Below are positions 32,975 to 42,226 of a stretch of 64,000 nt of DNA, in pieces. Positions within the stretch are counted from its first letter, which is position 1, and each line of letters opens with the position of its first letter. Under the pieces are notes generated by a model. That model worked only from the letters and a program-made list of their open reading frames with translations, did no database searches and had not been told where the DNA came from. The position numbers and the translations under genes are program-made. Source of the DNA: Chitinivorax tropicus (GTDB lineage: Bacteria > Pseudomonadota > Gammaproteobacteria > Burkholderiales > SCOH01); contig NZ_JACHHY010000021.1 in NCBI RefSeq assembly GCF_014202905.1, positions 1 to 64,000 of the forward strand, given 5' to 3'.

Positions 32975-34645
32975 ATGCCAGAAGCCCTGCGGCAAATCCT
33001 AGAAAATATCCGGCAACGTTTCAGTAGCCTACCCAACAATCAAAAAATCGCTGTGATCGTCGGTTTGGCGACGGTGGTGGCGATGATTGTCGCCACTTTG
33101 CTGTGGACACAATCCACTCCTTACAAGGTGTTGTTCAGTAACGTGTCCGATCGTGATGGTGGTGCCATCACGCAAAGCCTGCAACAGCTGAATATCCCCT
33201 ATAAGATCGAGGCGGGTGGCACCATCAGTGTGCCTGCTGAGGCTGTCTACGACACCCGGTTGAAATTGGCCGCCCAAGGTTTGCCCAAAGGCGGGACGGT
33301 TGGCTTCGAGCTGATGGACAACCAGAAACTGGGGGTCAGCCAGTTTGCCGAGCAAATCAACTACCAACGATCCATCGAAGGTGAGTTGGCCCGCTCGATT
33401 GAAACCCTGTCCTCTGTTCAAACAGCGCGGGTGCACTTGGCCATTCCGCGACAGACGGTTTTCCTGCGTGAGCAGCAGAAGCCGTCGGCATCGGTCTTGG
33501 TGACATTGCACCCCGGCAGGGTGCTGGATGGTGCGCAGGTGGCGGCGATTGTGCATTTGATCGCCAGCAGCGTGCCGGATATGCCGGTCAAGAGTGTGAC
33601 GGTGGTTGATCAGAATGGTGATCTGTTGAGCAAGAGCCTGGATGGCATCAGCTCGACTGGGCTGGACCCACGTCAATTGAATTTTGTGCGTCAGGTCGAG
33701 CGCGATTACGTCAAGCGCATCGAAACGATTCTGGAACAGATTGTCGGCAAAGGCAATGTCAAGGCTGAGGTGACAGCGGATCTCGATTTCGCGGAAACCG
33801 AGCAGACCTCGGAGACATTCCGCCCCAATTCCCCTCCCGAAAAATCAGCAATCCGTAGCCAGCAGTCAGTCGAGACGGTCAATGGCGCGGCGGCCAACCC
33901 CTCAGGCATACCCGGCGCATTTTCGAATCAGCCGCCCGGCAATGCCACCGCCCCCATCACTACCCAGCCGGGGCAGGGTACCGGCGGCGCTGGGGCTGCC
34001 ACCGGGCAGGGCACCACGCATCGTGAGTCCACCATCAATTACGAGGTGGATAAGACCGTGCAGCATGTCAAACAGTCGCTGGGGAATATCAAACGCCTGT
34101 CCGCCGCCGTGGTGGTCAATTACAAGGGTGAAAAGGACAAAGAAGGCAAGCTGTTGTTTAAGGCTCGTCCCGCCAACGAGATGACCCAGATCACCAATCT
34201 GGTGCGCGAGGCGATGGGCTATAGTCAACAGCGTGGTGATTCGGTGAATGTGGTGAACGCACCATTTGCTGATGCCAACGTTGAACCGCCTTCCATGGTC
34301 GAGCGTCTAACCCAAGAGGCGCGGGCGAACTGGCAGCAGATCTTCAAGAATGCGTTGATCGCGTTGGTTGTGTTGTACCTGATCTTCGGGGTGATCCGTC
34401 CTGCCATCAAGTACATGACCCGCGAGCCGGAGCCTGAGAAGAGCGAGCCACAGTATGCGCCTGGCTCGCCTGAGGAAGCCGCAGCGCAAGAGGCGCAGGC
34501 TTTGGCCGAGCAGGGTGATGTGGAGCAGGCCGAGCGGCTGGCAACCTATGCAGACAACCTGCAAATGGCCAAGGATCTGTCCAAAAATGATCCACGTATG
34601 GTGGCGAGCGTGGTGCGAACATGGGTGATGGCAGAAGATGAGTGA
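32975..34645 (+). CDS. fliF: Flagellar MS-ring protein FliF
   Basis: The product is 556 residues. It forms the MS-ring in the inner membrane on which the motor and export gate assemble. One transmembrane segment is at about residues 24-44 (IAVIVGLATVVAMIVATLLW) and a second near 458-478 (ALIALVVLYLIFGVIRPAI). The periplasmic RBM domains lie between, with YKVLFSNVSDRDGGAI, LARSIETLSSVQTARVHLAIP and VLVTLHPGRVLDGAQV. The Gly/Thr/Pro-rich stretch near 305-345 is the flexible loop. The C-terminal tail that binds FliG ends at TGA 34645, overlapping fliG by 8 nt. Confidence 0.97.
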   Translation: MPEALRQILENIRQRFSSLPNNQKIAVIVGLATVVAMIVATLLWTQSTPYKVLFSNVSDRDGGAITQSLQQLNIPYKIEAGGTISVPAEAVYDTRLKLAAQGLPKGGTVGFELMDNQKLGVSQFAEQINYQRSIEGELARSIETLSSVQTARVHLAIPRQTVFLREQQKPSASVLVTLHPGRVLDGAQVAAIVHLIASSVPDMPVKSVTVVDQNGDLLSKSLDGISSTGLDPRQLNFVRQVERDYVKRIETILEQIVGKGNVKAEVTADLDFAETEQTSETFRPNSPPEKSAIRSQQSVETVNGAAANPSGIPGAFSNQPPGNATAPITTQPGQGTGGAGAATGQGTTHRESTINYEVDKTVQHVKQSLGNIKRLSAAVVVNYKGEKDKEGKLLFKARPANEMTQITNLVREAMGYSQQRGDSVNVVNAPFADANVEPPSMVERLTQEARANWQQIFKNALIALVVLYLIFGVIRPAIKYMTREPEPEKSEPQYAPGSPEEAAAQEAQALAEQGDVEQAERLATYADNLQMAKDLSKNDPRMVASVVRTWVMAEDE

Positions 34646-35636
34646 GATGGGGCTGCGTAAGAGTGCGATTCTGCTGCTTTGCCTGGGCGAAGAGGCTGCG
34701 GTGGAGGTGTTCAAGTTCCTAGGCCCGAAAGAGGTGCAGAAGCTGGGTGCCACCATGGCTGCCTTGGAGAACGTGAATCGAGCGGAAATCGAAGAAGTAT
34801 TGGCGGATTTCCGTACCGAGGTCGAAAACCGCGCCAGTCTGGGCGCTGCGGATGAATATCTGCGCAGTGTCTTGACCAAGGCGCTGGGTGTGGATCGTGC
34901 CAACAACCTGTTGGACCGCATCTTGCAGGGCAATGAGGCAAATACCGGCATCGAGGGCCTGAAGTGGATGGATTCGGCGGCGGTGGCCGAGCTGATCAAG
35001 AACGAGCACCCGCAGATCATTGCCACGGTGTTGGTGCATCTGGAGCAGGATCAGGCATCGGAGGTGTTGTCCTATTTCGTCGAGCGGCTTCGCAATGATG
35101 TGCTGCTGCGGATCGCCACACTGGAAGGCGTACAGCCACAGGCCTTGCGTGAATTGAATGAAGTGCTGACTCAGCTGCTGTCGGGCACGGACAAGATCAA
35201 GAAGAGCGCCATGGGCGGCGTACAGATGACGGCGGAGATCCTGAATTTGATGGGCGGCCAGGTCGAAACCTCTGCCTTGGCATCTATCCGTGAATATGAT
35301 CCCGAGCTTGCGCAGCGGATTCAGGACAAGATGTTTGTATTCGACAACCTGCTGGCCTTGGACGATCGATCCATCCAGGTGCTGTTGCGCGAGGTGCAGT
35401 CCGAGTCGCTGATCATCGCGCTCAAAGGCACCAGCCAGGAACTCAAGGAAAAGATCTTCCGCAACATGTCGCAACGCGCGGCGGAAATGCTGCGGGACGA
35501 TCTGGAGGCCAAAGGCCCGGTGAAACTGTCGGAAGTGGAAGCGGAACAGCGGGAAATCCTCAAGATCGTGCGCCGCCTGGCCGACGAAGGTCAGATTGTG
35601 ATTGCCTCAGGCGGAGACGAGGGCCTTGTCGAATAA
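34638..35636 (+). CDS. fliG: Flagellar motor switch protein FliG
   Basis: The product is 332 residues. It sits on FliF and receives torque from the MotA stator. The three armadillo-like domains are present: the N-terminal FliF-binding part (MGLRKSAILLLCLGEEAAVEVFKFLGPKEV), the middle part with EHPQIIATVLVHLEQDQASEVLS, and the C-terminal part with the charged torque helix (RSIQVLLREVQSESLIIALKG..KEKIFRNMSQRAAEMLRDDL). Overlaps fliF and fliH. Confidence 0.97.
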   Translation: MSEMGLRKSAILLLCLGEEAAVEVFKFLGPKEVQKLGATMAALENVNRAEIEEVLADFRTEVENRASLGAADEYLRSVLTKALGVDRANNLLDRILQGNEANTGIEGLKWMDSAAVAELIKNEHPQIIATVLVHLEQDQASEVLSYFVERLRNDVLLRIATLEGVQPQALRELNEVLTQLLSGTDKIKKSAMGGVQMTAEILNLMGGQVETSALASIREYDPELAQRIQDKMFVFDNLLALDDRSIQVLLREVQSESLIIALKGTSQELKEKIFRNMSQRAAEMLRDDLEAKGPVKLSEVEAEQREILKIVRRLADEGQIVIASGGDEGLVE

Positions 35637-36360
35637 CATCATCCCTAAAGAACAACTCACCGCCTATCAACGGTGGGAGATGGCTGCCTTTGACGAGGCC
35701 CAGCGCGAGGCGCCAGTCACTACAATAGCACCGGCACCAGTGGTGCCCACCGACGAGGCGGTGCCGATCGAGGGCGATACCGATGCCATCCCACCTCTGC
35801 AGGAAAATCTGCCTTACCCCACAGCGGAGGAAATCGAGGCAATACACCAGCAAGCCTACCAGGAGGCTTTTGGCGAAGGCCAGAAGGCTGGCTTTGAACA
35901 AGGCTTCGAGCAAGGGTTGAATGAGGGACGGCTGGCTGGGGCGGGTGAAGTGGAGCGATGCCGACAGGTGTTTGAGACGTTTGCACAGTTGCGCGATCAT
36001 TTCGAACAGGAGGTCGCCCAGGATGTATTGAAGATTGCACTGGAGGTGGCTCGGCAGGTGTTGCGTCAATCAATCGCCGTCAAGCCGGAGATGCTGTCAC
36101 AGGTGATCCGTGAGGCGATTGCCAGCCTGCCTGCGGTGGCGCAGCAGCCCCGTGTCCTGCTCAACCCAGCGGATCTCGCGGCGGTGGAGGTCGTGATGGG
36201 GAGCGAGACCCAGCCAGGCTGCGTTTTGGTTGCCGATGAGAGCATCCAGCCTGGTGGCTGCCGAATCGTCGCGGGCAACAGCGAGGCAGACGCGGAGATC
36301 GCCACGCGCTGGCGGCGTGTTGTGGCGACTTTGGGTCAGCAGTCCGACTGGTTGGAATGA
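35626..36360 (+). CDS. fliH: Flagellar export ATPase regulator FliH
   Basis: The product is 244 residues. It dimerises and holds the ATPase FliI in check and at the export gate. The N-terminus LSNNIIPKEQLTAYQRWEM is the gate-binding motif typical of FliH. A long middle coiled coil contains GQKAGFEQGFEQGLNEG, a variant of the FliH GxxxG repeats, and the C-terminal domain VAQDVLKIALEVARQVLRQ binds FliI. TTG 35626 is chosen because GACGAGG stands just upstream; a TTG 24 nt earlier is possible. Overlaps the end of fliG by 11 nt. Confidence 0.93.
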   Translation: MSNNIIPKEQLTAYQRWEMAAFDEAQREAPVTTIAPAPVVPTDEAVPIEGDTDAIPPLQENLPYPTAEEIEAIHQQAYQEAFGEGQKAGFEQGFEQGLNEGRLAGAGEVERCRQVFETFAQLRDHFEQEVAQDVLKIALEVARQVLRQSIAVKPEMLSQVIREAIASLPAVAQQPRVLLNPADLAAVEVVMGSETQPGCVLVADESIQPGGCRIVAGNSEADAEIATRWRRVVATLGQQSDWLE

Positions 36361-36393
36361 TCAGCTGGTTCTGTATGGAAATGGCGAAGCAGG

Positions 36394-37800
36394 ATGATTG
36401 ATACAACGTTGCGCTGGTCGCAATTCGTCGAGCAATGCCAACTGGCGCTGGCAGACGCTCGGCCCTGGCAGACGGCAGGTCGGTTGACGCGTGCTGCTGG
36501 CCTGGTGCTGGAGGCAGCTGGCCTGCGCCTGCCGGTGGGGAGTTGTTGCTACATTCTGATGCCCAACGGGTTTTCGGTCGAGGCCGAAGTGGTGGGTTTC
36601 TCTGGCGAAAAGCTGTTTCTGATGCCGGTATCCGATACCTATGGCCTGGAACCTGGGGCGCCGGTGGTGCCTGCCGATACGATCAGTGCAAGGGTCCCCA
36701 GGTATGGTGAGATGGCTCACCCTGCCCGGCGGATCGAGGACAAGGGCCGTCAAGTGGCAGTCGGTGAAGGGATGCTCGGGCGGGTGGTGGATGGCGTAGG
36801 GCGGCCATTGGATCGCCTGGGAGCGTTGGATGTACGCGAGTTCGTGCCTCTGACATCCAGGCCATTCAATCCTATGGATCGTGCGCCGGTGCGGGAGCCA
36901 TTGGATGTTGGCGTGCGGGCGATCAACGCGCTGCTGACTGTTGGGCGGGGGCAGCGTCTGGGGCTGTTTGCGGGCTCCGGCGTCGGCAAGAGCGTGCTAC
37001 TTGGCATGATGGCCCGCTATACCACTGCAGATGTGGTGGTGGTGGGGCTGATTGGTGAGCGTGGGCGTGAGGTCAAGGACTTCATCGAGAACATCCTGGG
37101 TGAGGAAGGGCTCAGGCGTTCAGTCGTCGTAGCCGCCCCGGCGGATTCACCGCCTCTCCTGCGCCTGCATGGCGCCGCCTACGCCACGTCGATTGCCGAA
37201 TACTTCCGTAACAAAGGGCGTAATGTGCTGTTGATCATGGATTCGCTGACCCGCTATGCCATGGCGCAGCGAGAGATTGCCCTGGCCGTGGGTGAGCCAC
37301 CGGCCACCAAAGGCTATCCGCCATCTGTGTTCGCCAAGCTGCCACAGCTGGTGGAGCGTGCTGGCAATGGCCCCGAGGGCGGCGGTTCGATCACCGCTTT
37401 CTACACCGTGTTGACTGAGGGTGATGATCAGCAAGACCCTATTGCGGATAGCGCCCGCGCCATTCTGGATGGCCACTTTGTGCTGTCTCGGGCCTTGGCT
37501 GAGCAGGGTCATTATCCAGCCATCGATGTCGAGGCCTCCATCAGCCGGGTGATGACCGATATCCTGTCACCAGCAGAGGTGGAAATCGTCAGGCGTTTCA
37601 AATACCTCTATTCCCGCTTCCAGCGGAACCGCGATCTGATCAGCGTCGGCGCCTATGTCCGTGGTGCAGACCCGGTGCTCGACAAGGCCATCATGCTGCA
37701 GCCCAAGATGGAGGCGTTTCTCGTCCAGCTGTTGCATGACTGTGAAGACTATGCGACCAGCCGCCAGCTGTTGGCGCAGCTGGCGATCGAAATGATCTAG
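36394..37800 (+). CDS. fliI: Flagellar export ATPase FliI
   Basis: The product is 468 residues. It is the F1-beta-like hexameric ATPase that helps load substrates into the flagellar type III export gate. Walker A is [11 protein letters not shown] near residues 189-199, Walker [37 protein letters not shown], and the type III-specific [12 protein letters not shown] segment lies near 128-139. The C-terminal helical domain follows. ATG 36394 starts about 30 nt after fliH. Confidence 0.97.
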   Translation: MIDTTLRWSQFVEQCQLALADARPWQTAGRLTRAAGLVLEAAGLRLPVGSCCYILMPNGFSVEAEVVGFSGEKLFLMPVSDTYGLEPGAPVVPADTISARVPRYGEMAHPARRIEDKGRQVAVGEGMLGRVVDGVGRPLDRLGALDVREFVPLTSRPFNPMDRAPVREPLDVGVRAINALLTVGRGQRLGLFAGSGVGKSVLLGMMARYTTADVVVVGLIGERGREVKDFIENILGEEGLRRSVVVAAPADSPPLLRLHGAAYATSIAEYFRNKGRNVLLIMDSLTRYAMAQREIALAVGEPPATKGYPPSVFAKLPQLVERAGNGPEGGGSITAFYTVLTEGDDQQDPIADSARAILDGHFVLSRALAEQGHYPAIDVEASISRVMTDILSPAEVEIVRRFKYLYSRFQRNRDLISVGAYVRGADPVLDKAIMLQPKMEAFLVQLLHDCEDYATSRQLLAQLAIEMI

Positions 37801-37915
37801 ACTCTGTTGTGTTTGTCTGCCTCTGGTGGAAACACCCCCATCGCTTGAATTCATATCAACACAACCTAGACTCTAAAACAGGAAGATTGCCTGTTTTGAG
37901 GGACGATGACTGACC
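37801..37915 (+). other. fliI-fliJ gap with promoter-like repeat and hairpin
   Basis: This 115-bp gap is unusual inside a fliHIJ group. It holds copy B of the 27-nt promoter-like element (37846-37872) and then AAAACAGG (37875-37882) pairing with CCTGTTTT (37890-37897). fliJ may therefore have its own promoter, or the hairpin may set its level. Confidence 0.5.
37846..37872 (+). repeat. 27-nt promoter-like element, copy B
   Basis: This element begins TGAATTCATATCAACACAAC and ends CTAGACTC, matching copy A at 6130-6156 in 24 of 27 positions. One base upstream makes a TTGAAT -35-like hexamer, 16 nt before TAGACT. Confidence 0.5.
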
Positions 37916-38374
37916 GTGGCCAAACCTTTCCAATTCCAATTGCTGCTAGAACAGGCTGCGCGTCAGAGCGAGGATGCATCACGTGTGATGGCGGCCTGCA
38001 AGGCACAGTGGCAAAGCGCAGAGCAGCAGCTGCAGCAGCTGGAAGGGTTTCGGCAGGAGTACCGCATCCGCTTGGCGGCTACTGAGCAGGCAGGTATGAC
38101 GGTGAATCAGTGGCGGGACTACCAAGCGTTCATCGCCAAGATCGACACCGCGATCCGCCAACAGCATGATGCCCTTGACGTGGCCAAAGAGCGCTTCGAA
38201 CAAGCGCGTGACCGCTGGCAGGCGCTCGAAAACCAGGTCGGGGCGTATCGCAAGCTGGAGACACGCCATCTGCAGCAAGAGCAAAAGCGCGAAGCCAAAC
38301 GTGAGCAGAAGATGAGTGATGAGTTCTCCACTCGTCTGATCGGGCGGGCGGGTGCGGCAGAGTCGGATATCTGA
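37916..38374 (+). CDS. fliJ: Flagellar export chaperone FliJ
   Basis: The product is 152 residues, an antiparallel coiled coil rich in Gln, Glu, Lys and Arg. It acts as the stalk in the FliI ring and as an escort for export chaperones. The typical opening FQFQLLLEQAARQSEDASR and the central RLAATEQAGMTVNQWRDYQAFIAKID identify the family. The start is GTG 37916; an in-frame stop lies 9 nt upstream, which fixes the N-terminus. Its position after fliI supports the call. Confidence 0.88.
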   Translation: MAKPFQFQLLLEQAARQSEDASRVMAACKAQWQSAEQQLQQLEGFRQEYRIRLAATEQAGMTVNQWRDYQAFIAKIDTAIRQQHDALDVAKERFEQARDRWQALENQVGAYRKLETRHLQQEQKREAKREQKMSDEFSTRLIGRAGAAESDI

Positions 38375-38793
38375 TTGTCATAACTCATTGTGGTTATGTC
38401 TAAAGGGTCGATCACGACCACCATTTCTCATGTAAGATCAGCTTTCTGATCAAAAGATACCCGCATCCCTCATTGGTGCAGTATTTAACGTGCGTATGTG
38501 TGTTTATTGCCTTACCATACTGTCAATCCCTGTACATGCAATTTTACGTATAAATATTCAAAATGAATAAGGATGGATTTTTTCATGATGCCGATGTTAT
38601 CATGGCGCCACATCCCCACGGAGTGTCACATTTCGCATGCGACTCAGGGTTTGGCTGACATCGTGTCAAGCATGCCCAGGGTTGCCTGCGCTCATGACAT
38701 GGCATCGATTTCATCGTCACTTTTCATTCCTTCAGTCATTTGCGACAGCCATACCTGCTATGGTGTGGTTGCGTGCGGTTTTCGGAGCATTGC
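38375..38793. other. AT-richer gap before the nucleotide-sugar genes
   Basis: No gene is supported in these 419 bases. The stretch is AT-richer than its neighbours, with runs such as ACGTATAAATATTC near 38545, and has a small CATAAC/GTTATG inverted repeat near 38380. It may mark the edge of the surface-polysaccharide block. The epimerase promoter should lie here but is not clear. Confidence 0.4.
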
Positions 38794-39702
38794 ATGATTC
38801 TAGTCACCGGCGGAGCGGGCTTCATCGGGTCTCATTCAGTGGATGCCCTGTTATCAGCAGGGTTTTCGGTAAGGGTGCTGGACAATCTCTCCAGCGGGAA
38901 ATTGGACAATCTGCCCAAGCATCCCAGGCTGTCATTCGTTCAGGCAGACATTTCAGATGCAGCGGCAGTGGATGCTGCCATGGATGGTGTGGAAGCTGTT
39001 CTGCACCTGGCAGCGCAGGTTTCTGTGCAGGCATCGATCGAGTCCCCTGCATTTTCTGCGCAGAGCAATATCGCAGGCTTCATCAACGTGATCGAAGCGG
39101 CCAGAAAGCATGGGGTCAAGCGCTTGGTGTATGCCTCCAGCGCTGCGGTATATGGCACACCAGCACAGCTGCCGCTGGATGAAACCAGCCCCACCCGGCC
39201 ATTGTCGCCGTATGGCCTGGAGAAGTTGATCAACGACCAATATGCGGCGCTGTATCGCGAGCTGCATGGCTTTTCCAGTCTGGGTATGCGTTATTTCAAT
39301 GTCTACGGGCCACGGCAGGACCCCAGATCTCCCTACGCAGGTGTCATCAGCCGGTTTATCGATCGGTTGCAACAACAAGCACCGTTGACCGTGTTTGGTG
39401 ATGGTGGCCAGACACGGGACTTCATTTTCGTCAAGGATGTCGCCAAAGCCAACTTGGCCGCACTCCAGTCTTCGCTGCAAGGTGTGTGCAATATTGGTAC
39501 AGGCAGAAGCGTCACGCTATTGCAGATGATCGATTCCCTGGGTCAGGCGGCAAGCCGCGGCTTGCAAGTCGATCACCAGCCGGCAAGAGACGGTGATATC
39601 CGTGAATCAGCGACCCAAGTGACCCGGATGAATCAGTCGTTGGGTGTCGTTGCATCGGTTGGGTTGATCGATGGCCTGAAGGAACTGGTTGCCTCTTGCT
39701 GA
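38794..39702 (+). CDS. NAD-dependent nucleotide-sugar epimerase (extended SDR, GalE/WbpP-like)
   Basis: The product is 302 residues, with the extended short-chain dehydrogenase fold. NAD-binding GGAGFIGSHSVDALL is at residues 5-20; DNLSSG lies in the adenosine pocket. The catalytic Tyr-x3-Lys is YGLEK, preceded by ASSAAVYG. The C-terminal half has RYFNVYGPRQDP and FIDRLQQ, DGGQTRDFIFVKDV. It most likely epimerises a UDP-hexose or UDP-HexNAc at C4, but dehydratases share these motifs. GGAG precedes ATG 38794. It opens the run epimerase-wecB-dehydrogenase-manC. Confidence 0.85.
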   Translation: MILVTGGAGFIGSHSVDALLSAGFSVRVLDNLSSGKLDNLPKHPRLSFVQADISDAAAVDAAMDGVEAVLHLAAQVSVQASIESPAFSAQSNIAGFINVIEAARKHGVKRLVYASSAAVYGTPAQLPLDETSPTRPLSPYGLEKLINDQYAALYRELHGFSSLGMRYFNVYGPRQDPRSPYAGVISRFIDRLQQQAPLTVFGDGGQTRDFIFVKDVAKANLAALQSSLQGVCNIGTGRSVTLLQMIDSLGQAASRGLQVDHQPARDGDIRESATQVTRMNQSLGVVASVGLIDGLKELVASC

Positions 39703-39728
39703 AGCAATGGGCCGTGATTTGGTTAGCA

Positions 39729-40865
39729 ATGGAAATTCACGTGAAAAAGAAAATTCATCTGGTTGGCGGGGCGCGCCCCAATTTCATGAAGCTTGCACCC
39801 ATCGTGCGTGCGTTGGACAAACAGCAAGAGCGATTCGAGTATCGGATCGTCCACACCGGCCAGCACTATGACCGGGAAATGAGTGATGTATTCTTCGATG
39901 AGCTGGGTATTCCGAAGCCGGATTTCTATCTGGAAGCGGGTGGTGGCAGCCATGCCCAGCAGACAGCCAAGATCATGGTGGCTTACGAGACACTGTGCAA
40001 TGAGCAAGACAAGCCGGACTTATGCCTGGTGGTAGGGGATGTGAATTCCACCATTGCCTGCTCGCTGGTGGCAAAGAAATTGGGGGTGGCTGTGGCGCAC
40101 GTCGAGGCGGGCTTGCGGAGCGGTGATCGCGCCATGCCTGAGGAGATCAACCGTCTGGCGACGGATGCCATTTCCGACTACTTCTTCGTGACCGAGGAAA
40201 GCGGCGAGATCAACCTGCTCAAGGAGGGCCAGCCTCAAGAGAAGGTTTTCTTCGTCGGCCATGTCATGATCGACAACCTGTTCTATCAGCGTGATCAGCT
40301 CAGCTCAACCGAGTTGGCAGGCCAGGCCGCTGAATTGAAAGCCAAATACCCACGTTATGGTGTGGTGACGTTGCATCGCCCGTCGAATGTGGATGATCAG
40401 GCAGCGCTGACCAAGCTGATTGGTGCGTTGCGTGAAGTCGCCGCTGAGTTGCCGCTCATTTTCCCGGTGCATCCGCGTACACGGGGCAATATCGAGAAAT
40501 TCGGCATCGAATTGGGCGACCGGATCATCACAACCCCGCCTTTGTCCTATATGGAGTTTTTGAGCCTCTGGAAGGATGCCGCCATTGTCATGACGGATTC
40601 CGGGGGGTTGCAGGAAGAAACGACCGGGCTGGGCGTGCCGTGTTTGACGCTGCGGGAGAATACCGAGCGACCGGTGACGATCAGCGATGGCACCAACACC
40701 TTGGTGGGTACATCGCCGGACATGATTGTACGAGAGGCGCGCAAAGTGCTGGCGGGGCAGGGCAAGCAGGGCCGCCAGCCCAAGTTCTGGGATGGAAAAG
40801 CCGCTGAACGTATCGTGGACATCCTCTATCGTGAATTGGATCGGGCAACATCAAGCCAACCTTGA
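39729..40865 (+). CDS. wecB: UDP-N-acetylglucosamine 2-epimerase (non-hydrolysing)
   Basis: The product is 378 residues. It interconverts UDP-GlcNAc and UDP-ManNAc. GARPNFMKLAPIVRAL near the N-terminus, HTGQHYD, VEAGLRSGDRAMPEEINR, FPVHPRTRGNIEKFG and DSGGLQEETTGLGVPCLTLRENTERPVT are the family signature and give the catalytic Asp/Glu/His set. The start may be ATG 39729 or GTG 39741 (MKKKIHLVGGARPNF), the latter with GGAA just ahead; neither is strong. The product feeds the next gene if that makes UDP-ManNAcA. Confidence 0.93.
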   Translation: MEIHVKKKIHLVGGARPNFMKLAPIVRALDKQQERFEYRIVHTGQHYDREMSDVFFDELGIPKPDFYLEAGGGSHAQQTAKIMVAYETLCNEQDKPDLCLVVGDVNSTIACSLVAKKLGVAVAHVEAGLRSGDRAMPEEINRLATDAISDYFFVTEESGEINLLKEGQPQEKVFFVGHVMIDNLFYQRDQLSSTELAGQAAELKAKYPRYGVVTLHRPSNVDDQAALTKLIGALREVAAELPLIFPVHPRTRGNIEKFGIELGDRIITTPPLSYMEFLSLWKDAAIVMTDSGGLQEETTGLGVPCLTLRENTERPVTISDGTNTLVGTSPDMIVREARKVLAGQGKQGRQPKFWDGKAAERIVDILYRELDRATSSQP

Positions 40866-40923
40866 TGGTGCTGCATGCATTACATTGTCTGACATATTGA
40901 ATCTTGAAACAGGTGAGGAAAAA

Positions 40924-42204
40924 ATGAGTGTGATTGCGGTTGTCGGTCTAGGCTATGTGGGCCTGCCGTTGGCTGTTGAATTCGGCAAGAAATTTCGCAC
41001 AATCGGCTTTGATCTGTCTGAAGAAAAGGTTGTAGCCTATAAACGCTTCGTCGATCCGACTGGCGAGGTATCAACCGAAGATCTGCAGGCTTCCACCGGG
41101 CTGGAGCCCACGACAGATGCCAGCATGCTGCGCGAGGCCGATTTCGTGATCGTAGCGGTGCCGACCCCGGTCGATGAAGCCCATCAGCCGGATTTCTCGC
41201 CCTTGATTTCCGCCAGCCGCAGCGTGGGCGCCAATCTGAAGCGGGGCGCAATCGTGGTGTATGAGTCCACCGTCTACCCAGGCGCCACGGAAGAAGAGTG
41301 CGTGCCCGTCCTGGAAAAACACTCGGGTATGAAGTGGGGTGTGGACTTCAATGTGGGCTATTCCCCTGAGCGGATCAACCCGGGCGACAAAGAGCATACC
41401 CTGACCCGGATCGTCAAAGTGGTGTCCGGTGATACACCGGAAACACTGGAAAAAGTGGCCAGCGTATATGGGGCGGTGATTACTGCAGGTGTCTACAAGG
41501 CCTCGTCGATCAAGGTTGCCGAAGCGGCCAAAGTCATCGAGAACACACAGCGGGATCTGAACATTGCGCTGATGAACGAGCTGGCGCTAATCTTCGACCG
41601 TATCGGCATCGATACCTTGGAAGTGTTGCAGGCTGCCGGCACCAAATGGAACTTCCTACCCTTCCGGCCTGGGCTGGTAGGGGGGCACTGCATCGGCGTG
41701 GACCCTTATTATCTGACCTATAAAGCAGACAAACTCGGCTATCACCCACAAGTGATCTTGGCAGGGCGGCGTATCAATGACGGCATGGGTAAATTCGTTG
41801 CCGAGCAGACCGTCAAGCACATGATCCGCAATGGCTCCAGCGTAAAGGGCGCCAAGGTGATCGTCTATGGTTTGACCTTCAAGGAAAACTGCCCGGATCT
41901 GCGCAATTCGAAAGTGGTCGATATCATTGCCGAGCTCAAGAGCTACGGCGTGGACGTGATCGTGCATGACCCCGTGCCCGTGCCCGAGGAGGCGCAGCAT
42001 GAATACGGTCTGACACTGACACCTTGGGACGCGCTGCCACAAGCCGAAGCCATGGTGATGGCGGTTGCCCATCAGGACTTCATGTCCCGCCCACTCTCTG
42101 ATTTCCAGAGCAAGCTCAGGCCCAACGGTGTATTCATCGATGTGAAGAGCCAATTTGATCCAGCCAGATTGCGTGAGGCTGGGTTGACGGTCTGGCGCCT
42201 GTGA
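40924..42204 (+). CDS. UDP-N-acetyl-hexosamine 6-dehydrogenase (WecC/TviB/WbpA type)
   Basis: The product is 426 residues. It oxidises the C6 hydroxyl of a UDP-HexNAc to the uronate in two NAD-dependent steps. VVGLGYVGLPLAVEFG is the Rossmann loop. The catalytic cysteine is in GLVGGHCIGVDPYYLTYKA. KVIENTQRDLNIALMNELALIFDRIGIDT forms the hinge helix, and GLTFKENCPDLRNSKVVDI is in the C-terminal domain. Sequence style (YKRFVDPTGEVSTEDL) resembles TviB/VipA enzymes acting on UDP-GlcNAc or UDP-GalNAc. WecB upstream would favour ManNAc, so the substrate is open. GAGG precedes ATG 40924. Confidence 0.88.
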   Translation: MSVIAVVGLGYVGLPLAVEFGKKFRTIGFDLSEEKVVAYKRFVDPTGEVSTEDLQASTGLEPTTDASMLREADFVIVAVPTPVDEAHQPDFSPLISASRSVGANLKRGAIVVYESTVYPGATEEECVPVLEKHSGMKWGVDFNVGYSPERINPGDKEHTLTRIVKVVSGDTPETLEKVASVYGAVITAGVYKASSIKVAEAAKVIENTQRDLNIALMNELALIFDRIGIDTLEVLQAAGTKWNFLPFRPGLVGGHCIGVDPYYLTYKADKLGYHPQVILAGRRINDGMGKFVAEQTVKHMIRNGSSVKGAKVIVYGLTFKENCPDLRNSKVVDIIAELKSYGVDVIVHDPVPVPEEAQHEYGLTLTPWDALPQAEAMVMAVAHQDFMSRPLSDFQSKLRPNGVFIDVKSQFDPARLREAGLTVWRL

Positions 42205-42226
42205 CCGACGCTGGTGGAGGATAGGT

